Shown here one piece after another: positions 45,335-55,554 of a stretch of 64,000 bases of DNA. The stretch comes from Sideroxydans sp. CL21 (lineage in GTDB: Bacteria; Pseudomonadota; Gammaproteobacteria; Burkholderiales; Gallionellaceae), in NCBI RefSeq assembly GCF_902459525.1, contig NZ_LR699166.1, positions 218,501-282,500 of the forward strand. The letters are read 5' to 3'. Position 1 is the first letter of the stretch. Each line of letters starts with the position of its first letter. A program made the translations under genes and the position numbers. Under the pieces are notes generated by a model that saw nothing but the letters and a program-made list of their open reading frames with translations, did not search any database and was not told the DNA's origin.

Positions 45335-46858
45335 ATGTTGTTGTGGTTCGTCATTGCCTATTGGATCATTTCGGTCGGCATCGGCCTGTATGCCGCCACG
45401 CGTGTTCACAATACACGGGATTTCGCCATCGCCGGACGCCACTTGCCTTTCTATATGGTGACCGCAACCGTATTCGCCACCTGGTTCGGTTCCGAAACGG
45501 TGCTCGGCATTCCGGCGACTTTCCTCAAGGACGGCTTGCATGGCGTTGTCGCCGATCCGTTCGGCGCGTCCATGTGCCTGATCCTGGTCGGGCTGTTTTT
45601 TGCGGCGCCGCTGTACCGCATGAACCTGTTGACCATAGGCGATTTCTACAAGAAGAAATTCGGTCGCAGCGTCGAGGTGCTCACCACTATCGCCATCGTG
45701 ATCTCATACCTCGGCTGGGTGGGTGCGCAGATCACGGCGCTCGGCCTGGTGTTCAATGTAGTATCCGGCGGCGAGATCAGCAAGGTCATGGGGATGTGGA
45801 TAGGATCCGGCACGATCCTTATTTATACCTTCTTCGGCGGCATGTGGGCGGTGGCGATCACCGACTTCATCCAGATGATCATCATCGTCATCGGCATGCT
45901 GTTTATCGGTTTCGAGATCAGCGGCGAGGTTGGCGGCGTGGGCACGGTTGTCCATCATGCGCTGGATGCCGGTAAGTTCCAGTTCTGGCCCGCTCTGGAT
46001 GCCAAGGAGATCATCGGCTTTGCTGCCGCGTGGATCACCATGATGTTCGGCTCGATCCCGCAGCAGGATGTGTTCCAGCGCGTGCAGTCGGCGAAAACGG
46101 AGAGGATCGCGGTGTGGGCTTCGGTGTCCGGCGGCGTCCTGTATTTCCTGTTCGCCTTCGTGCCGATGTTCCTGGCCTACTCGGCCACGCTGATCGACCC
46201 AAAGATGGTGAACGAACTGATCGATACCGATCCGCAGATGATACTGCCGCGCCTGATCCTGCGTCCCGAAGTGCACCTGTTTTTCCAGGTGATGTTCTTC
46301 GGCGCCTTGCTTTCCGCGATCAAAAGTTGCGCTTCGGCCACCCTGCTGGCGCCCTCGGTGACGTTCAGCGAGAACATCCTCAAGCCTATGCTCGGGCACA
46401 AGCTGTCGGATCGGCATATGCTGCACATCATGCGCGGCGTGACACTGGCGTTTACCGTGGTTGTCACTCTTTATGCGATGAACTCCAAGTCCAGCATCTT
46501 CAAGATGGTCGAGAACGCCTATCAGATCACGCTGGTCATGGCTTTCGTTCCGCTCGTAGCGGGACTATTCTGGCAGCGCTCCACCACCCAGGGAGCGCTG
46601 GCAGCGATTTTCAGCGGCCTGTCGGTATGGCTGTCCATCCTGATTTTCGGGCCTGAAGACCCGTTTTTCCCGGCCCAGTTTGCCGGTGTCATTGCCAGTG
46701 CCATTGCCATGGTTATCGGTTCATTGTTGCCCAGCATCGTGGCCAGACCCCTGCCGCAGGTGCCTGAACATGCGGGGTTGCATCACCTCGCGGCCAGCCA
46801 TACCGAGCATGTGGCCGAACATCCGCATCACCACCCGAGCCATCAAAGCGACCATTAG
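45335..46858 (+). CDS. Sodium:solute symporter with His-rich tail
   Basis: 507 aa, 12-13 membrane helices. SSS-family LeuT-like fold: IAGRHLPFYMVTATVFATWFGSE near residue 33 (family pattern of Na+/solute symporters), TIGDFYKKKFGRSVE, and GCTLAFT-like GVTLAFTVVVTLYA later. The substrate is unknown. The C-terminus is unusual: from HAGLHHLAASH to the end it holds about ten histidines (HPHHHPSHQSDH), suggesting metal binding. Lies just before the phoBR genes but is separated from them by a Pho box. Confidence 0.92.
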   Translation: MLLWFVIAYWIISVGIGLYAATRVHNTRDFAIAGRHLPFYMVTATVFATWFGSETVLGIPATFLKDGLHGVVADPFGASMCLILVGLFFAAPLYRMNLLTIGDFYKKKFGRSVEVLTTIAIVISYLGWVGAQITALGLVFNVVSGGEISKVMGMWIGSGTILIYTFFGGMWAVAITDFIQMIIIVIGMLFIGFEISGEVGGVGTVVHHALDAGKFQFWPALDAKEIIGFAAAWITMMFGSIPQQDVFQRVQSAKTERIAVWASVSGGVLYFLFAFVPMFLAYSATLIDPKMVNELIDTDPQMILPRLILRPEVHLFFQVMFFGALLSAIKSCASATLLAPSVTFSENILKPMLGHKLSDRHMLHIMRGVTLAFTVVVTLYAMNSKSSIFKMVENAYQITLVMAFVPLVAGLFWQRSTTQGALAAIFSGLSVWLSILIFGPEDPFFPAQFAGVIASAIAMVIGSLLPSIVARPLPQVPEHAGLHHLAASHTEHVAEHPHHHPSHQSDH

Positions 46859-46864
46859 TCACAA

Positions 46865-46893
46865 CTGTCATGTTATTGTCATAATTCTTTCAT
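46865..46893 (+). promoter_or_regulatory. Pho box (three PhoB half-sites)
   Basis: CTGTCAT (46865), TTGTCAT (46876) and CTTTCAT (46887): three 7-bp repeats with 4-nt spacers, period 11 bp, exactly the arrangement of PhoB binding sites (consensus CTGTCAT-N4-CTGTCAT). It lies 38 nt before phoB, consistent with autoregulation under phosphate limitation. Confidence 0.85.
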
Positions 46894-46930
46894 ACCATCG
46901 CAAGCCAAGTGACATGAAACCGATGGAGAA

Positions 46931-47623
46931 ATGATGACGACCGCGAACATACTGATAGTGGAAGACGAACCGGCGATCCAGGAACTGCTGGCATTCAACG
47001 TGGCTCAATGCGGCTTCCGCGCTACTCAATCTTATGACGTGCCCTCCGCATTGGCCGAGATCAACCGCGCATTGCCCGATCTCATCCTGCTCGACTGGAT
47101 GCTGCCAGGCACTTCAGGCGTCGAATTGGCGCGGCGCTTGCGTGCCGACCAGCGTACACGCGATATCCCCATCATCATGCTCACCGCCCGCACCGACGAG
47201 CGCGACAAGATACTCGGGCTGGAATCCGGCGCCGACGACTATATAACCAAGCCCTTTTCGCCGCGCGAACTCATGGCGCGCATCCGTGCCGTGTTGCGCC
47301 GCCGTGCGCCGCAAATGAGCGAAGAGACGGTGCGAGTGGAAGGAGTTGAACTCTCGCCGACCACGCATCGTGTCAGCGCCAACGGCCAGATCGTCGATCT
47401 TGGGCCGACAGAATTTCGCCTTCTGCACTTCTTCATGACACATGTCGAACGTGTATACAGCCGCGCCCAGTTGCTTGACCAGGTCTGGGGCGACCATGTA
47501 TTTGTGGAAGAGCGTACTGTGGATGTCCATATCCGTCGCCTGCGTCAGGCTCTGGAACCTTCCGGCCTGGACAACCTGGTGCAGACTGTACGCGGCAGCG
47601 GATATCGCTTTTCCAGGGAATAA
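46931..47623 (+). CDS. phoB: Phosphate regulon response regulator
   Basis: 230 aa. Receiver domain (about 5-120) with phospho-Asp in [14 protein letters not shown], acidic pocket EDE at residues 10-12, and conserved [26 protein letters not shown]-terminal winged helix DNA-binding domain (about 130-228) with [15 protein letters not shown] and GSGYRFS end, OmpR/PhoB type. Preceded by a Pho box and followed by phoR. Confidence 0.97.
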   Translation: MMTTANILIVEDEPAIQELLAFNVAQCGFRATQSYDVPSALAEINRALPDLILLDWMLPGTSGVELARRLRADQRTRDIPIIMLTARTDERDKILGLESGADDYITKPFSPRELMARIRAVLRRRAPQMSEETVRVEGVELSPTTHRVSANGQIVDLGPTEFRLLHFFMTHVERVYSRAQLLDQVWGDHVFVEERTVDVHIRRLRQALEPSGLDNLVQTVRGSGYRFSRE

Positions 47624-47689
47624 CTTGCGCCGAACTCACGATTCGCCTCGCACCGTATAATGCTGCCAGTCAATTTCTAAGGTTTGATA

Positions 47690-49012
47690 GTGAGCGATTT
47701 CTGGCGGCGCGCTTCCATTTTTCCGGTCTATCTGTTCCTGATTGCATTGTTGCTCTGGCTGACGGCGGGAGCCATGCCAGCCGCACTGGTTTTTGGCATT
47801 GGTATGACCCTCCAGTATTTTGCCCATTTGCGCAACCTCGCCGCTTTCAACCGATGGCTATCCGACCCGGATACGCGGGCAGTGCCGGACGGCACGGGTC
47901 TGTGGGTGGATGCTTTTTCGCAACTTAACAAGCTGACCAAGCGCCGCCGCAAGGAACGCGAGCAACATGCTGCTGCGCTGCTTCAGATGGAACAGGCCAC
48001 CTCGGCCTTGCCCGAAGGTGTGGTGATACTGGGTGAGGGAGACCGGATCGAATGGTGCAACCCGCAGGCAGAACATCATTTCGGTCTGGATGGAGATCGC
48101 GACGTCGGGCAGCAGATCACCTACCTCGCACGCCAACCTGAATTCGTGCAATACCTCGCGCGGAACAGTTTTGCCGAACCGCTGGTGTTGCGCGGCATGC
48201 GGCATGACGACCTCGTACTCTCAATCAAGCTGATTGCCTACGGCAGCAGCAAGCGCCTGCTCATCAGCCGCGACATCACCCATCTGGAACGCATCGAGAC
48301 GATGCGCCGCGATTTTGTTGCCAACGTTTCGCACGAATTGCGCACCCCCCTGACCGTGGTCAACGGCTTCGTCGAGACGATGCAGGATATGCCAAGCCTG
48401 GAGAATGATATGGCCAGACGCGCCTTGCAGCTGATGGGCGACCAGACCAAGCGAATGGAGAATCTGGTGAACGATCTGCTGACCCTGTCGCGGTTGGAGA
48501 ACGAGCAGAACATATTGCACGAAGAAACAGTGGATGTGCCCGCTTTGATGAACACCTTGCTCGAAGAAGGGCGCGTGCTGAGCAATGGACAGCATCAACT
48601 CAAGCTTGAGATCGAAAGCGGCTCACGACTCAGCGGAAGCATCAGCGAATTGCACAGCGCCTTCGGCAACCTGGTCACCAACGCCATTCGCTACACGCCA
48701 CCCGGGGGCGGTATTCAGTTGCGCTGGTATGAGCAGCCCGACGGCCATATGGTGTTCTGCGTAAGAGACAGCGGAATTGGCATTGCGCCCCAACATATAT
48801 CGCGCCTGACAGAACGGTTCTATCGTGTCGATCGCAGCCGTTCGCGCGAGACCGGCGGCACCGGCCTGGGGCTAGCTATCGTCAAGCACATCGCCATGCG
48901 TCATCAGGCACAACTCAATATTGCCAGTGAAGAAGGAAAGGGCAGTACCTTCAGCATCGTTTTCCCGGCGAAGCGGCGAATACCGGAAGAGGATCCGACC
49001 GCGATAAGCTAA
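47690..49012 (+). CDS. phoR: Phosphate regulon sensor histidine kinase
   Basis: 440 aa from GTG 47690 (AAGG 7 nt upstream; TTG 47684 is also possible). Short N-terminal hydrophobic hairpin (ASIFPVYLFLIALLLWL ... PAALVFGIGM), PAS domain, then HisKA VSHELRTPLTVVNGF (H-box) and HATPase with NAIRYTPPGG, DSGIGI and ETGGTGLGLAIV. PhoR family length and layout. Its stop overlaps the convergent 49009-50625 gene by 4 nt. Confidence 0.96.
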   Translation: MSDFWRRASIFPVYLFLIALLLWLTAGAMPAALVFGIGMTLQYFAHLRNLAAFNRWLSDPDTRAVPDGTGLWVDAFSQLNKLTKRRRKEREQHAAALLQMEQATSALPEGVVILGEGDRIEWCNPQAEHHFGLDGDRDVGQQITYLARQPEFVQYLARNSFAEPLVLRGMRHDDLVLSIKLIAYGSSKRLLISRDITHLERIETMRRDFVANVSHELRTPLTVVNGFVETMQDMPSLENDMARRALQLMGDQTKRMENLVNDLLTLSRLENEQNILHEETVDVPALMNTLLEEGRVLSNGQHQLKLEIESGSRLSGSISELHSAFGNLVTNAIRYTPPGGGIQLRWYEQPDGHMVFCVRDSGIGIAPQHISRLTERFYRVDRSRSRETGGTGLGLAIVKHIAMRHQAQLNIASEEGKGSTFSIVFPAKRRIPEEDPTAIS

Positions 49013-50625
49013 CTCGCCGGTGTGAAACTGACGCGTTCGTAGTCGCCGCCCTTGTCCAGACTGAAACCCAGTATCACGCTCAGGTTCGGATTTTCCTTCA
49101 AGGCGAGGTCGATGCGGCGTCCGGCCTGGAACCAGTCTCGCGGGAGGACAATGCTGGCAGGGATACGCAGCCTGGGTATTTCCGGCAGCATCAGCGCAGC
49201 TGCCGCACTGGTAAGCAGGTTGCCGCAGGAATTTCCGCGCACGATCATGGTTTGCGGACTGCCCGGCAGGTAGCGCACACCGATGTAGAGTTGTCCGCTA
49301 CGCGCAACGCTGACCAGCGAGATCACTCCCACCTTGTAGGCTTTCGTTTCGGGATTGTGCACGCAGACGATCTGGTTCAGCCCCAGCCTTTCGCCGGTAT
49401 TCAATTTGCGCAACAGGCGCCCTTGCAGCAATCCATCATCTTCCACCAGCCATGTCTCGGACAGAAAGCCGACTTCCAGCAGGTTGTGGCGATCGGTCTG
49501 GTCCAGCACACGACCGAAAGTCTCGATCTGTTTCTGCGCTTCCTTGTCCGCGATACCGGCGATGCTCGGCGCCTTGAACGGCTTGCGCGAGATATGCGCG
49601 TAGATGTTTTCCAGGCCGAAGCACAGTTCCGCAACGGGTACATCGCGCGGCTCGTCCATCAACGATTCGGCGCGTTGTTCGCACCAGCACGCATGCAGGC
49701 GGTTCAGGAGTTCTATACAGTCATTGCTGTTCAGCTCGTCCCCGAGCTCATTTTGCTGCGGGGTTTGGCCCTGCAGCAGCAGAATGGTTTTGACCCGGAT
49801 CAGTTTGGACAAGGGAACCATCGCCAGAAAGCGCATGCTGGCAGCACTGGTGGCCCGGTGTATTGAGACCAATCCGCGTGACCCGGCCAGATCGACAGCC
49901 AGCGGCGGCGCATCTTCCCGGGTCATGCTGCAATTTGGCTCGATGTTGAAAGTGTCTCCCCAGTATTCCAGCCAGCGATCGACGATATGCCATTGGACTC
50001 GCGTGAGGCTGAGCAAACGTGCGCGATGCAGCAACAACGATTTGACGTAGAGCATGAGGCAGGAGACCGGGCGGCCCGTACGGTTGAATTTATCGGCGAC
50101 AGGCGTCTGCTGGAATCCCCGTTCCTCGATATATGCGTAGATCATGTGGAAGCGTTGCCAGGATTGTCCGTCCGGCTCGCATCCTGCACGCAGGAACTCC
50201 CCGAGCTGCAATCCGCTGTAAAGCAGGCAGCGGTGAGAAATCAGCGCTGCATCGGATGCGAGCGTGGTATCTCCCGCATCCCAGGATTGCATGCAGCGCA
50301 GGTAACCGTTGAGCATGCTTTGCCACAAGCTGGTAAGGGCGACGAGCGTGGTGAAATCCTCGTCGGCGAGCGGCAACTTTTTTCCGAACAGTCTTTTTGA
50401 GAAATCGTCCTGAACGATATTCACGGTCTCGCGCAATGCCTCCAGCGTCTGCAGGCGGTCCTTGCCGCGCAGGGGAAAGCGGTTGAATTCATCCAGTTGG
50501 GCGCGCAGCGTGCCATGCGCAAGGCTCAGGTTGGTCAGCTGGAACTGGCTCAACCACCTGGTGCAAGAATCCGCATTTTTGAAGGCGGGGCTGGCAAGAT
50601 CGTCAGTCGGTTCCAGAGGCAGCAT
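49009..50625 (-). CDS. Conserved hypothetical protein, 538 aa
   Basis: From ATG 50625 with AGGAG 5 nt upstream. Mostly soluble, Leu-rich, with scattered Cys and Trp. N-terminal ~300 residues are helical (LQTLEALRETVNIVQDDF; LSSLWQSML-like). The C-terminal part, with GLNQIVCVHNPETKAYKVGVISLVSVARSGQLYIGVRYLPG, is beta-rich and could be a PilZ-like barrel, but I do not see the RxxxR and D/NxSxxG signature, so I leave it unassigned. The gene starts 9 nt after the oxidoreductase stop, so is probably cotranscribed. Confidence 0.7.
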   Translation of the reverse strand: MLPLEPTDDLASPAFKNADSCTRWLSQFQLTNLSLAHGTLRAQLDEFNRFPLRGKDRLQTLEALRETVNIVQDDFSKRLFGKKLPLADEDFTTLVALTSLWQSMLNGYLRCMQSWDAGDTTLASDAALISHRCLLYSGLQLGEFLRAGCEPDGQSWQRFHMIYAYIEERGFQQTPVADKFNRTGRPVSCLMLYVKSLLLHRARLLSLTRVQWHIVDRWLEYWGDTFNIEPNCSMTREDAPPLAVDLAGSRGLVSIHRATSAASMRFLAMVPLSKLIRVKTILLLQGQTPQQNELGDELNSNDCIELLNRLHACWCEQRAESLMDEPRDVPVAELCFGLENIYAHISRKPFKAPSIAGIADKEAQKQIETFGRVLDQTDRHNLLEVGFLSETWLVEDDGLLQGRLLRKLNTGERLGLNQIVCVHNPETKAYKVGVISLVSVARSGQLYIGVRYLPGSPQTMIVRGNSCGNLLTSAAAALMLPEIPRLRIPASIVLPRDWFQAGRRIDLALKENPNLSVILGFSLDKGGDYERVSFTPAS

Positions 50626-50633
50626 TTTCACTC

Positions 50634-53600
50634 CTATAACAGCACGCGTTCGATTCCGCCGTTGTTGGCTTTTGCCACATAGTCTTCCAGCCAGCTGGCA
50701 CCCAGCAGATGCTTCGCCATTTCGACCACGATGTAATCGGTGGTCGTGCCGGCGTCATCAGTGTAACGGCTCAAGCCCTGCTGGCAGGCCGGACAGGAGG
50801 TGAGTATCTTCACTTCACCTGTAAAGCCATCGCTACGCAGGGCATCCGCTCCTTTGCGCATCTCTTCTTCCTTGCGGAAGCGCACCTGAGTGGCGATCTG
50901 CGGCACGCTCAGACCGAAGGTACCCGCTTCGCCGCAGCAGCGGTCGTTCAGAGCCACAGGCGTCGCCATCAGTTCGTTCACCACCTTGAGCGGTGCGTAA
51001 GTCTTCATCGGCGAGTGGCAAGGGTCATGATACATGTAGCGCGTACCCTGCACCCCCTGCAACTTCACGCCTTTCTCCAGCAAGTATTCGTGGATGTCGA
51101 GCAAGCGGCAGCCGGGGAATATCTTTTCGAACTGGTACTTCAGCAATTGGTCCATGCAGGTCCCGCAGGACACGATCACCGTCTTGATGTCGAGATAGTT
51201 CAGCGTGTTCGCTACGCGGTGGAACAGCACGCGGTTGTCGGTGGTGATCTGGCTGCCCTTGTCTTCCTGTCCCGCGGCCGTCTGCGGGTAGCCGCAGCAC
51301 AGGTATCCCGGTGGCAGCACGGTGATCGTGCCGATCTCGTACAGCATCGCCTGCGTCGCCAGTCCCACCTGTCCGAACAGGCGCTCCGATCCGCACCCGG
51401 GGAAATAGAATACGGCTTCGGTATCCTCGTTCACTTTGCGCGGGTTGCGTATCACCGGCACGATGGTGTTGTCCTCGATGTCGAGCAGCGCGCGCGAGGT
51501 CTTCTTGGGCAATCCGCCCGGCATCGGCTTGTTGATGAAGTGGATCACCTTGGCCTGGATCGCAGGCTTGCCCACGGTGGCAGGCGGATGCGCCACTTGC
51601 TGGCGGAACAGGCCCAGATGCTTGGCGATGCGGTAGCCGATGCGCTGTGCCTTGTACGACCACTCGATCATCACCTTGCGCATGATCTTGATCGTGAGCG
51701 GATCGGTGCTGTTCAGGTACAGCATGGAGGCCGCGGTGGCCGGGTTGAACTTTTTCTTGCCCTGTTTGTGCAGGAAGTTGCGCATCGCCACCGACACATC
51801 GCCGAAGTCGATGTCGACCGGGCAGGGCTTGAGGCACTTGTGGCAGACAGTGCAGTGATCGGCCACGTCGTTGAATTCGTCGAAGTGCGCGATGGATACG
51901 CCGCGCCGGGTCTGTTCTTCGTACAGGAATGCCTCGATCAACAGCGAAGTGGCGAGGATCTTGTTGCGCGGCGAGTAGAGCAGGTTGGCGCGCGGCACAT
52001 GCGTGGTGCATACCGGCTTGCACTTGCCGCAGCGCAGGCAGTCCTTGATCGAATCGGAAATCTTGCCCAGCTCGCTCTTTTCCAGGATCAGGCTTTCCAG
52101 TTCCATCAGGTTGAAGCTCGGCGTATAGGCATGTTCCAGATTGCTGCCCGGCAACAGCTTGCCCTTGTTGAAGTGTCCGTGGGGGTCGACTTTCTGCTTG
52201 TACGCGACGAAGGGCGCAACCTCGCTTTGTTCGAGGTAATCGAACTTGGTGATACCGATGCCGTGCTCGCCGGAGATCACGCCGCCCAGATCCCGCGCCA
52301 GACGCATGATGCGATCGACCGCGCCGTAGGCCTGTTGCAGCATGGCGTAGTCGTCCGAGTTGACCGGAATGTTGGTGTGCACGTTGCCGTCGCCCGCATG
52401 CATGTGCAGCGCAATGAACACGCGGCTCTTCAGTATGCGCTGGTGGATTGCGGCGCATTGATCAACGATGGGCAGGAAGGTGCTGCCGCCGAAGGCTTGG
52501 CGCAATGGTTCGCGCAGTTCGCGCTTCCATGAGGCGCGCAGCAGGTGACGCTGCACCGCATCGAACACGGTTACCGCATCCTGTGCATCATCCGGTGCGA
52601 AGGGGCAGGATGAGAGCGGCGCGTCCAGATTCTCCAGCAGCCACGTCCAGCGAGTACGGATATCTGCGAGCAATTGCTGTGCAACCTGCGGGCGGTTGCC
52701 CAGCAACTCGGCCGCGCCCAGTTGCGCGTCGTCCTGGTAGCGCAGCGGTAATTCACCCGCGAAAAATTCATCCAGTGCATCCAGCAATTTGATCTTGTTG
52801 CCGAGCGACAGCTCGATGTTGATGCGCTCCACGCCGTCGCAATAGTCGCCCATGCGCGGCAACGGGATCACCACGTCCTCGTTGATCTTGAAAGCGTTGG
52901 TGTGCTTGGCGATAGCGGCGGTGCGTGCCCGGTCCAGCCAGAATTTCTTGCGCGCTTCCGCGGTGACGGCGATGAAACCTTCGCCATGGCGCAGGTTGGC
53001 CATGCGCACGATCTCGGATGCCGCCTCGCCGACAGCGCGCTCGTCGTCGCTGACCACATCGGCGATCAGCACCATTTTAGGGCGTCCCGTGCGCTTGGCC
53101 TTGGTGGCATAGCCCACTGCTTTCAGATAGCGCTCGTCCAGATGCTCCAGGCCGGCCAGGAAGATCGGCGCAGGCGACGCATTGCGGCCGTTGAACATCG
53201 AGGTGATCTCGACGATGGCGGGCACCGCTTCGTGCACTTGGCCGAAGAATTCCAGACACACCGTGCGCGTGAATTTGTGCTCGCGGTGCAGGATGAAACG
53301 CGCCGAGGTGATGATGCCGTCGCAGCCTTCCTTTTGTATGCCGGGCAGGCCGGAGAGGAACTTGTCGGTGACATCCTTGCCCAGCCCTGCCTTGCGGAAC
53401 GAACTGCCGGGAATGGTCAGTATTTCCGGTTCGGCATGCGGCGTCTTGCCGTCCGCTTCGAAGCGCGAGATGCGGAAACGGGCGGTTTCTGCGTCGTGGA
53501 TCTTGCCCAGATTGTGGTCGAGCCGTTCGATGAACATCCACAAGCCGTCGGGCGTGACCATCTTCCACGAAGCTAGGTTATCCAGCGCCGTGCCCCACAG

Positions 53601-54491
53601 CACGGCTTTCTTGCCGCCCGCGTTCATCGACACATTGCCGCCGATGCATGACGCATCCGCCGAGGTCGGGTCGACCGCGAATACCAGCTTGTCGGCTTCC
53701 GCCGCTTCCATCACGCGGCGGGTCACCACGCCGGCACCGCACTGGATGGTGGCGTAGGGCGAGGATAAACCGGGCAGCGTCAGATGTTCGACCGCGGAAA
53801 GCGCATCCAGCTTTTCGGTGTTGATGACGGCAGAAAGTTTGGTGAGCGGAATCGCGCCGCCGGTGTAGCCGGTGCCGCCGCCGCGCGGAATGAGTGTCAG
53901 GCCGAGCTCGATGCACGCACGCACCAGCGGGGCGATCTCTTCCTCGGTGTCCGGGTTCAACACCACGAACGGATATTCCACGCGCCAGTCGGTCGCATCG
54001 GTCACATGAGAGACGCGCGCCAGGCCGTCGAACTGGATGTTGTCCTTGCGGGTGTATCGGCTCAATACGCGCAGGGTGCGCTTGCGCAATTGCAACGTGT
54101 GTTCGAATTCTTCGGCGAACCGGTTCACCGCCGCATGGGTGATGTCCAGCAGGCGCTTCACCTTGAGGTTGTGATCCTGCTTGGTATTGGCCGCACCTTC
54201 AGTGGCCACGCGGCGCGCCTCGATGGCATTCAGGCGATGACGGAGTGCGCCGATCAGTGCTTCACGCCGCTTGCGGTTGGAGAGCAGGTCGTCTTCCAGG
54301 TACGGGTTGCGCGTCAGCACCCAGATGTCGCCGAGCACTTCGTACAGCATCTGTGCCGAACGTCCGGTGCGACGCTCGGCGCGCAGCGTGTTGATGATGT
54401 CCCACGCCTCGCTGCCCAGTATGCGCAGTACGATCTCGCGGTCGGAGAAGGAGGTGTAGTTGTAAGGGATTTCGCGTAGGCGTGCGCTCAT
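50634..54491 (-). CDS. FAD/Fe-S oxidoreductase, DUF3683-GlcD-GlcF-like fusion
   Basis: 1285 aa. Order: N-terminal ~130-residue DUF3683-like region, FAD-binding domain (about 175-330; [36 protein letters not shown]), FAD-linked oxidase C domain (about 420-770; [15 protein letters not shown] and [15 protein letters not shown]), two 4Fe-4S motifs ([25 protein letters not shown], about 830-910) and two CCG domains ([46 protein letters not shown]). Oxidises a 2-hydroxyacid such as lactate, glycolate or 2-hydroxyglutarate; the exact substrate is not fixed by sequence. No membrane helices. Confidence 0.94.
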   Translation of the reverse strand: MSARLREIPYNYTSFSDREIVLRILGSEAWDIINTLRAERRTGRSAQMLYEVLGDIWVLTRNPYLEDDLLSNRKRREALIGALRHRLNAIEARRVATEGAANTKQDHNLKVKRLLDITHAAVNRFAEEFEHTLQLRKRTLRVLSRYTRKDNIQFDGLARVSHVTDATDWRVEYPFVVLNPDTEEEIAPLVRACIELGLTLIPRGGGTGYTGGAIPLTKLSAVINTEKLDALSAVEHLTLPGLSSPYATIQCGAGVVTRRVMEAAEADKLVFAVDPTSADASCIGGNVSMNAGGKKAVLWGTALDNLASWKMVTPDGLWMFIERLDHNLGKIHDAETARFRISRFEADGKTPHAEPEILTIPGSSFRKAGLGKDVTDKFLSGLPGIQKEGCDGIITSARFILHREHKFTRTVCLEFFGQVHEAVPAIVEITSMFNGRNASPAPIFLAGLEHLDERYLKAVGYATKAKRTGRPKMVLIADVVSDDERAVGEAASEIVRMANLRHGEGFIAVTAEARKKFWLDRARTAAIAKHTNAFKINEDVVIPLPRMGDYCDGVERINIELSLGNKIKLLDALDEFFAGELPLRYQDDAQLGAAELLGNRPQVAQQLLADIRTRWTWLLENLDAPLSSCPFAPDDAQDAVTVFDAVQRHLLRASWKRELREPLRQAFGGSTFLPIVDQCAAIHQRILKSRVFIALHMHAGDGNVHTNIPVNSDDYAMLQQAYGAVDRIMRLARDLGGVISGEHGIGITKFDYLEQSEVAPFVAYKQKVDPHGHFNKGKLLPGSNLEHAYTPSFNLMELESLILEKSELGKISDSIKDCLRCGKCKPVCTTHVPRANLLYSPRNKILATSLLIEAFLYEEQTRRGVSIAHFDEFNDVADHCTVCHKCLKPCPVDIDFGDVSVAMRNFLHKQGKKKFNPATAASMLYLNSTDPLTIKIMRKVMIEWSYKAQRIGYRIAKHLGLFRQQVAHPPATVGKPAIQAKVIHFINKPMPGGLPKKTSRALLDIEDNTIVPVIRNPRKVNEDTEAVFYFPGCGSERLFGQVGLATQAMLYEIGTITVLPPGYLCCGYPQTAAGQEDKGSQITTDNRVLFHRVANTLNYLDIKTVIVSCGTCMDQLLKYQFEKIFPGCRLLDIHEYLLEKGVKLQGVQGTRYMYHDPCHSPMKTYAPLKVVNELMATPVALNDRCCGEAGTFGLSVPQIATQVRFRKEEEMRKGADALRSDGFTGEVKILTSCPACQQGLSRYTDDAGTTTDYIVVEMAKHLLGASWLEDYVAKANNGGIERVLL

Positions 54492-54556
54492 GGTTTTTTG
54501 CAGTTCAACGAGTTACACATTCTACAGTATCCCTCGTCTTTGCTCGACCCCGAAGC

Positions 54557-55126
54557 ATGAATGGAGTTAGCATCGGCGCCATGAAGCAGCCCGACGAAAA
54601 AAAAATGCGCCTGTTCTTCGCATGCTGGCCCGACGACGCAGAGCGTGCTGCCATGGCCGCATGGCAACCTGCGTTGCGCGATTTGTGCGGCGGGCGGGTG
54701 ATGCGGGCAGATACCCTGCATGCCACACTGGTGTTCCTCGGCGAGGTGGCCGAACATCGTCTGCAGGCCCTGCAGCTGGCGGCGCGGGAGGTGAACTGCC
54801 CGGGATTCGAGTTGATCCTGACGACGGTCCATTACTGGGGACATAACCACATTGCCTATGCGGCGCCGGATGCGATCCCGCCGCATCTTTCGGAATTGGT
54901 GGGTGAACTGGAGCAAAGCTTGCGCAGACACCGTTTCCATTTTGATGCGCGTCCGTACAAGCCGCATGTCACATTGCTGCGCAACGCGCAGTGGAGCGAT
55001 GCCCATTTGCCGCCCATGAAAGCTGTCCGCTGGCAGGTCAATGACTTTGTGCTGGTGCAGTCGTTGCATGACGAACAGGGCGCCAAATATGAAGTGTTGG
55101 CGAACTTTCCATTGCAGGACGCCTGA
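54557..55126 (+). CDS. thpR: RNA 2',3'-cyclic phosphodiesterase (2'-5' RNA ligase family)
   Basis: About 190 aa. Two HxTL motifs are visible (HATLVFLG and HVTLLRNA), the catalytic pair of the 2H phosphoesterase fold; FACWPDDAERAA begins the domain. Start choice is uncertain: ATG 54557, 54581 or 54605 are in frame and none has a strong ribosome binding site. Acts on RNA 2',3'-cyclic phosphates. Next gene begins in a TGATG overlap. Confidence 0.88.
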   Translation: MNGVSIGAMKQPDEKKMRLFFACWPDDAERAAMAAWQPALRDLCGGRVMRADTLHATLVFLGEVAEHRLQALQLAAREVNCPGFELILTTVHYWGHNHIAYAAPDAIPPHLSELVGELEQSLRRHRFHFDARPYKPHVTLLRNAQWSDAHLPPMKAVRWQVNDFVLVQSLHDEQGAKYEVLANFPLQDA

Positions 55127-55554
55127 TGCGTATCTGGTCCGTCCATCCGCAACATCTCGACGCAAAAGGCCTGGTTGCCCTGTGGCGCGAGACGCTGCTG
55201 GCGCAGAAAGTGTTGCTGGGCCAGACCAAGGGCTACCGCAACCACCCGCAGCTTAAGCGTTTCAAAAGCCATGCCGATCCGATCGCGGCGATCGGCGCCT
55301 ATTTGCGGGCCGTGCAGCTTGAAGCCGCGCGACGCGGCTATAACTTCGATGCGAGCAAGATTTTACACAAGGGCCCCGCTGTCAAGATTTCTGTCACAGA
55401 CGGGCAAGTTGCATACGAGTTGAGACACCTGAAGGCAAAGCTCAAAGCGCGCGATTTTGCCGCCTATGAACGGCTGACCAATATCGCCAGCCCCTCCCTC
55501 CATCCGCTGTTTACACTGATCGACGGCGGAATCGAGGACTGGGAAGTGCTGTGA
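55126..55554 (+). CDS. Pyrimidine dimer DNA glycosylase-like protein
   Basis: 142 aa. MRIWSVHPQHLDAKGLVALWRE and RNHPQLKRFKSH match the Pyr_excise (T4 endonuclease V-like) family, which removes UV-induced cyclobutane dimers via an N-terminal imino intermediate; the region after has ILHKGPAVKISVTDGQVAYEL. Translationally coupled to thpR (one-base overlap). Stop is adjacent to the convergent tcdA stop. Confidence 0.85.
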   Translation: MRIWSVHPQHLDAKGLVALWRETLLAQKVLLGQTKGYRNHPQLKRFKSHADPIAAIGAYLRAVQLEAARRGYNFDASKILHKGPAVKISVTDGQVAYELRHLKAKLKARDFAAYERLTNIASPSLHPLFTLIDGGIEDWEVL

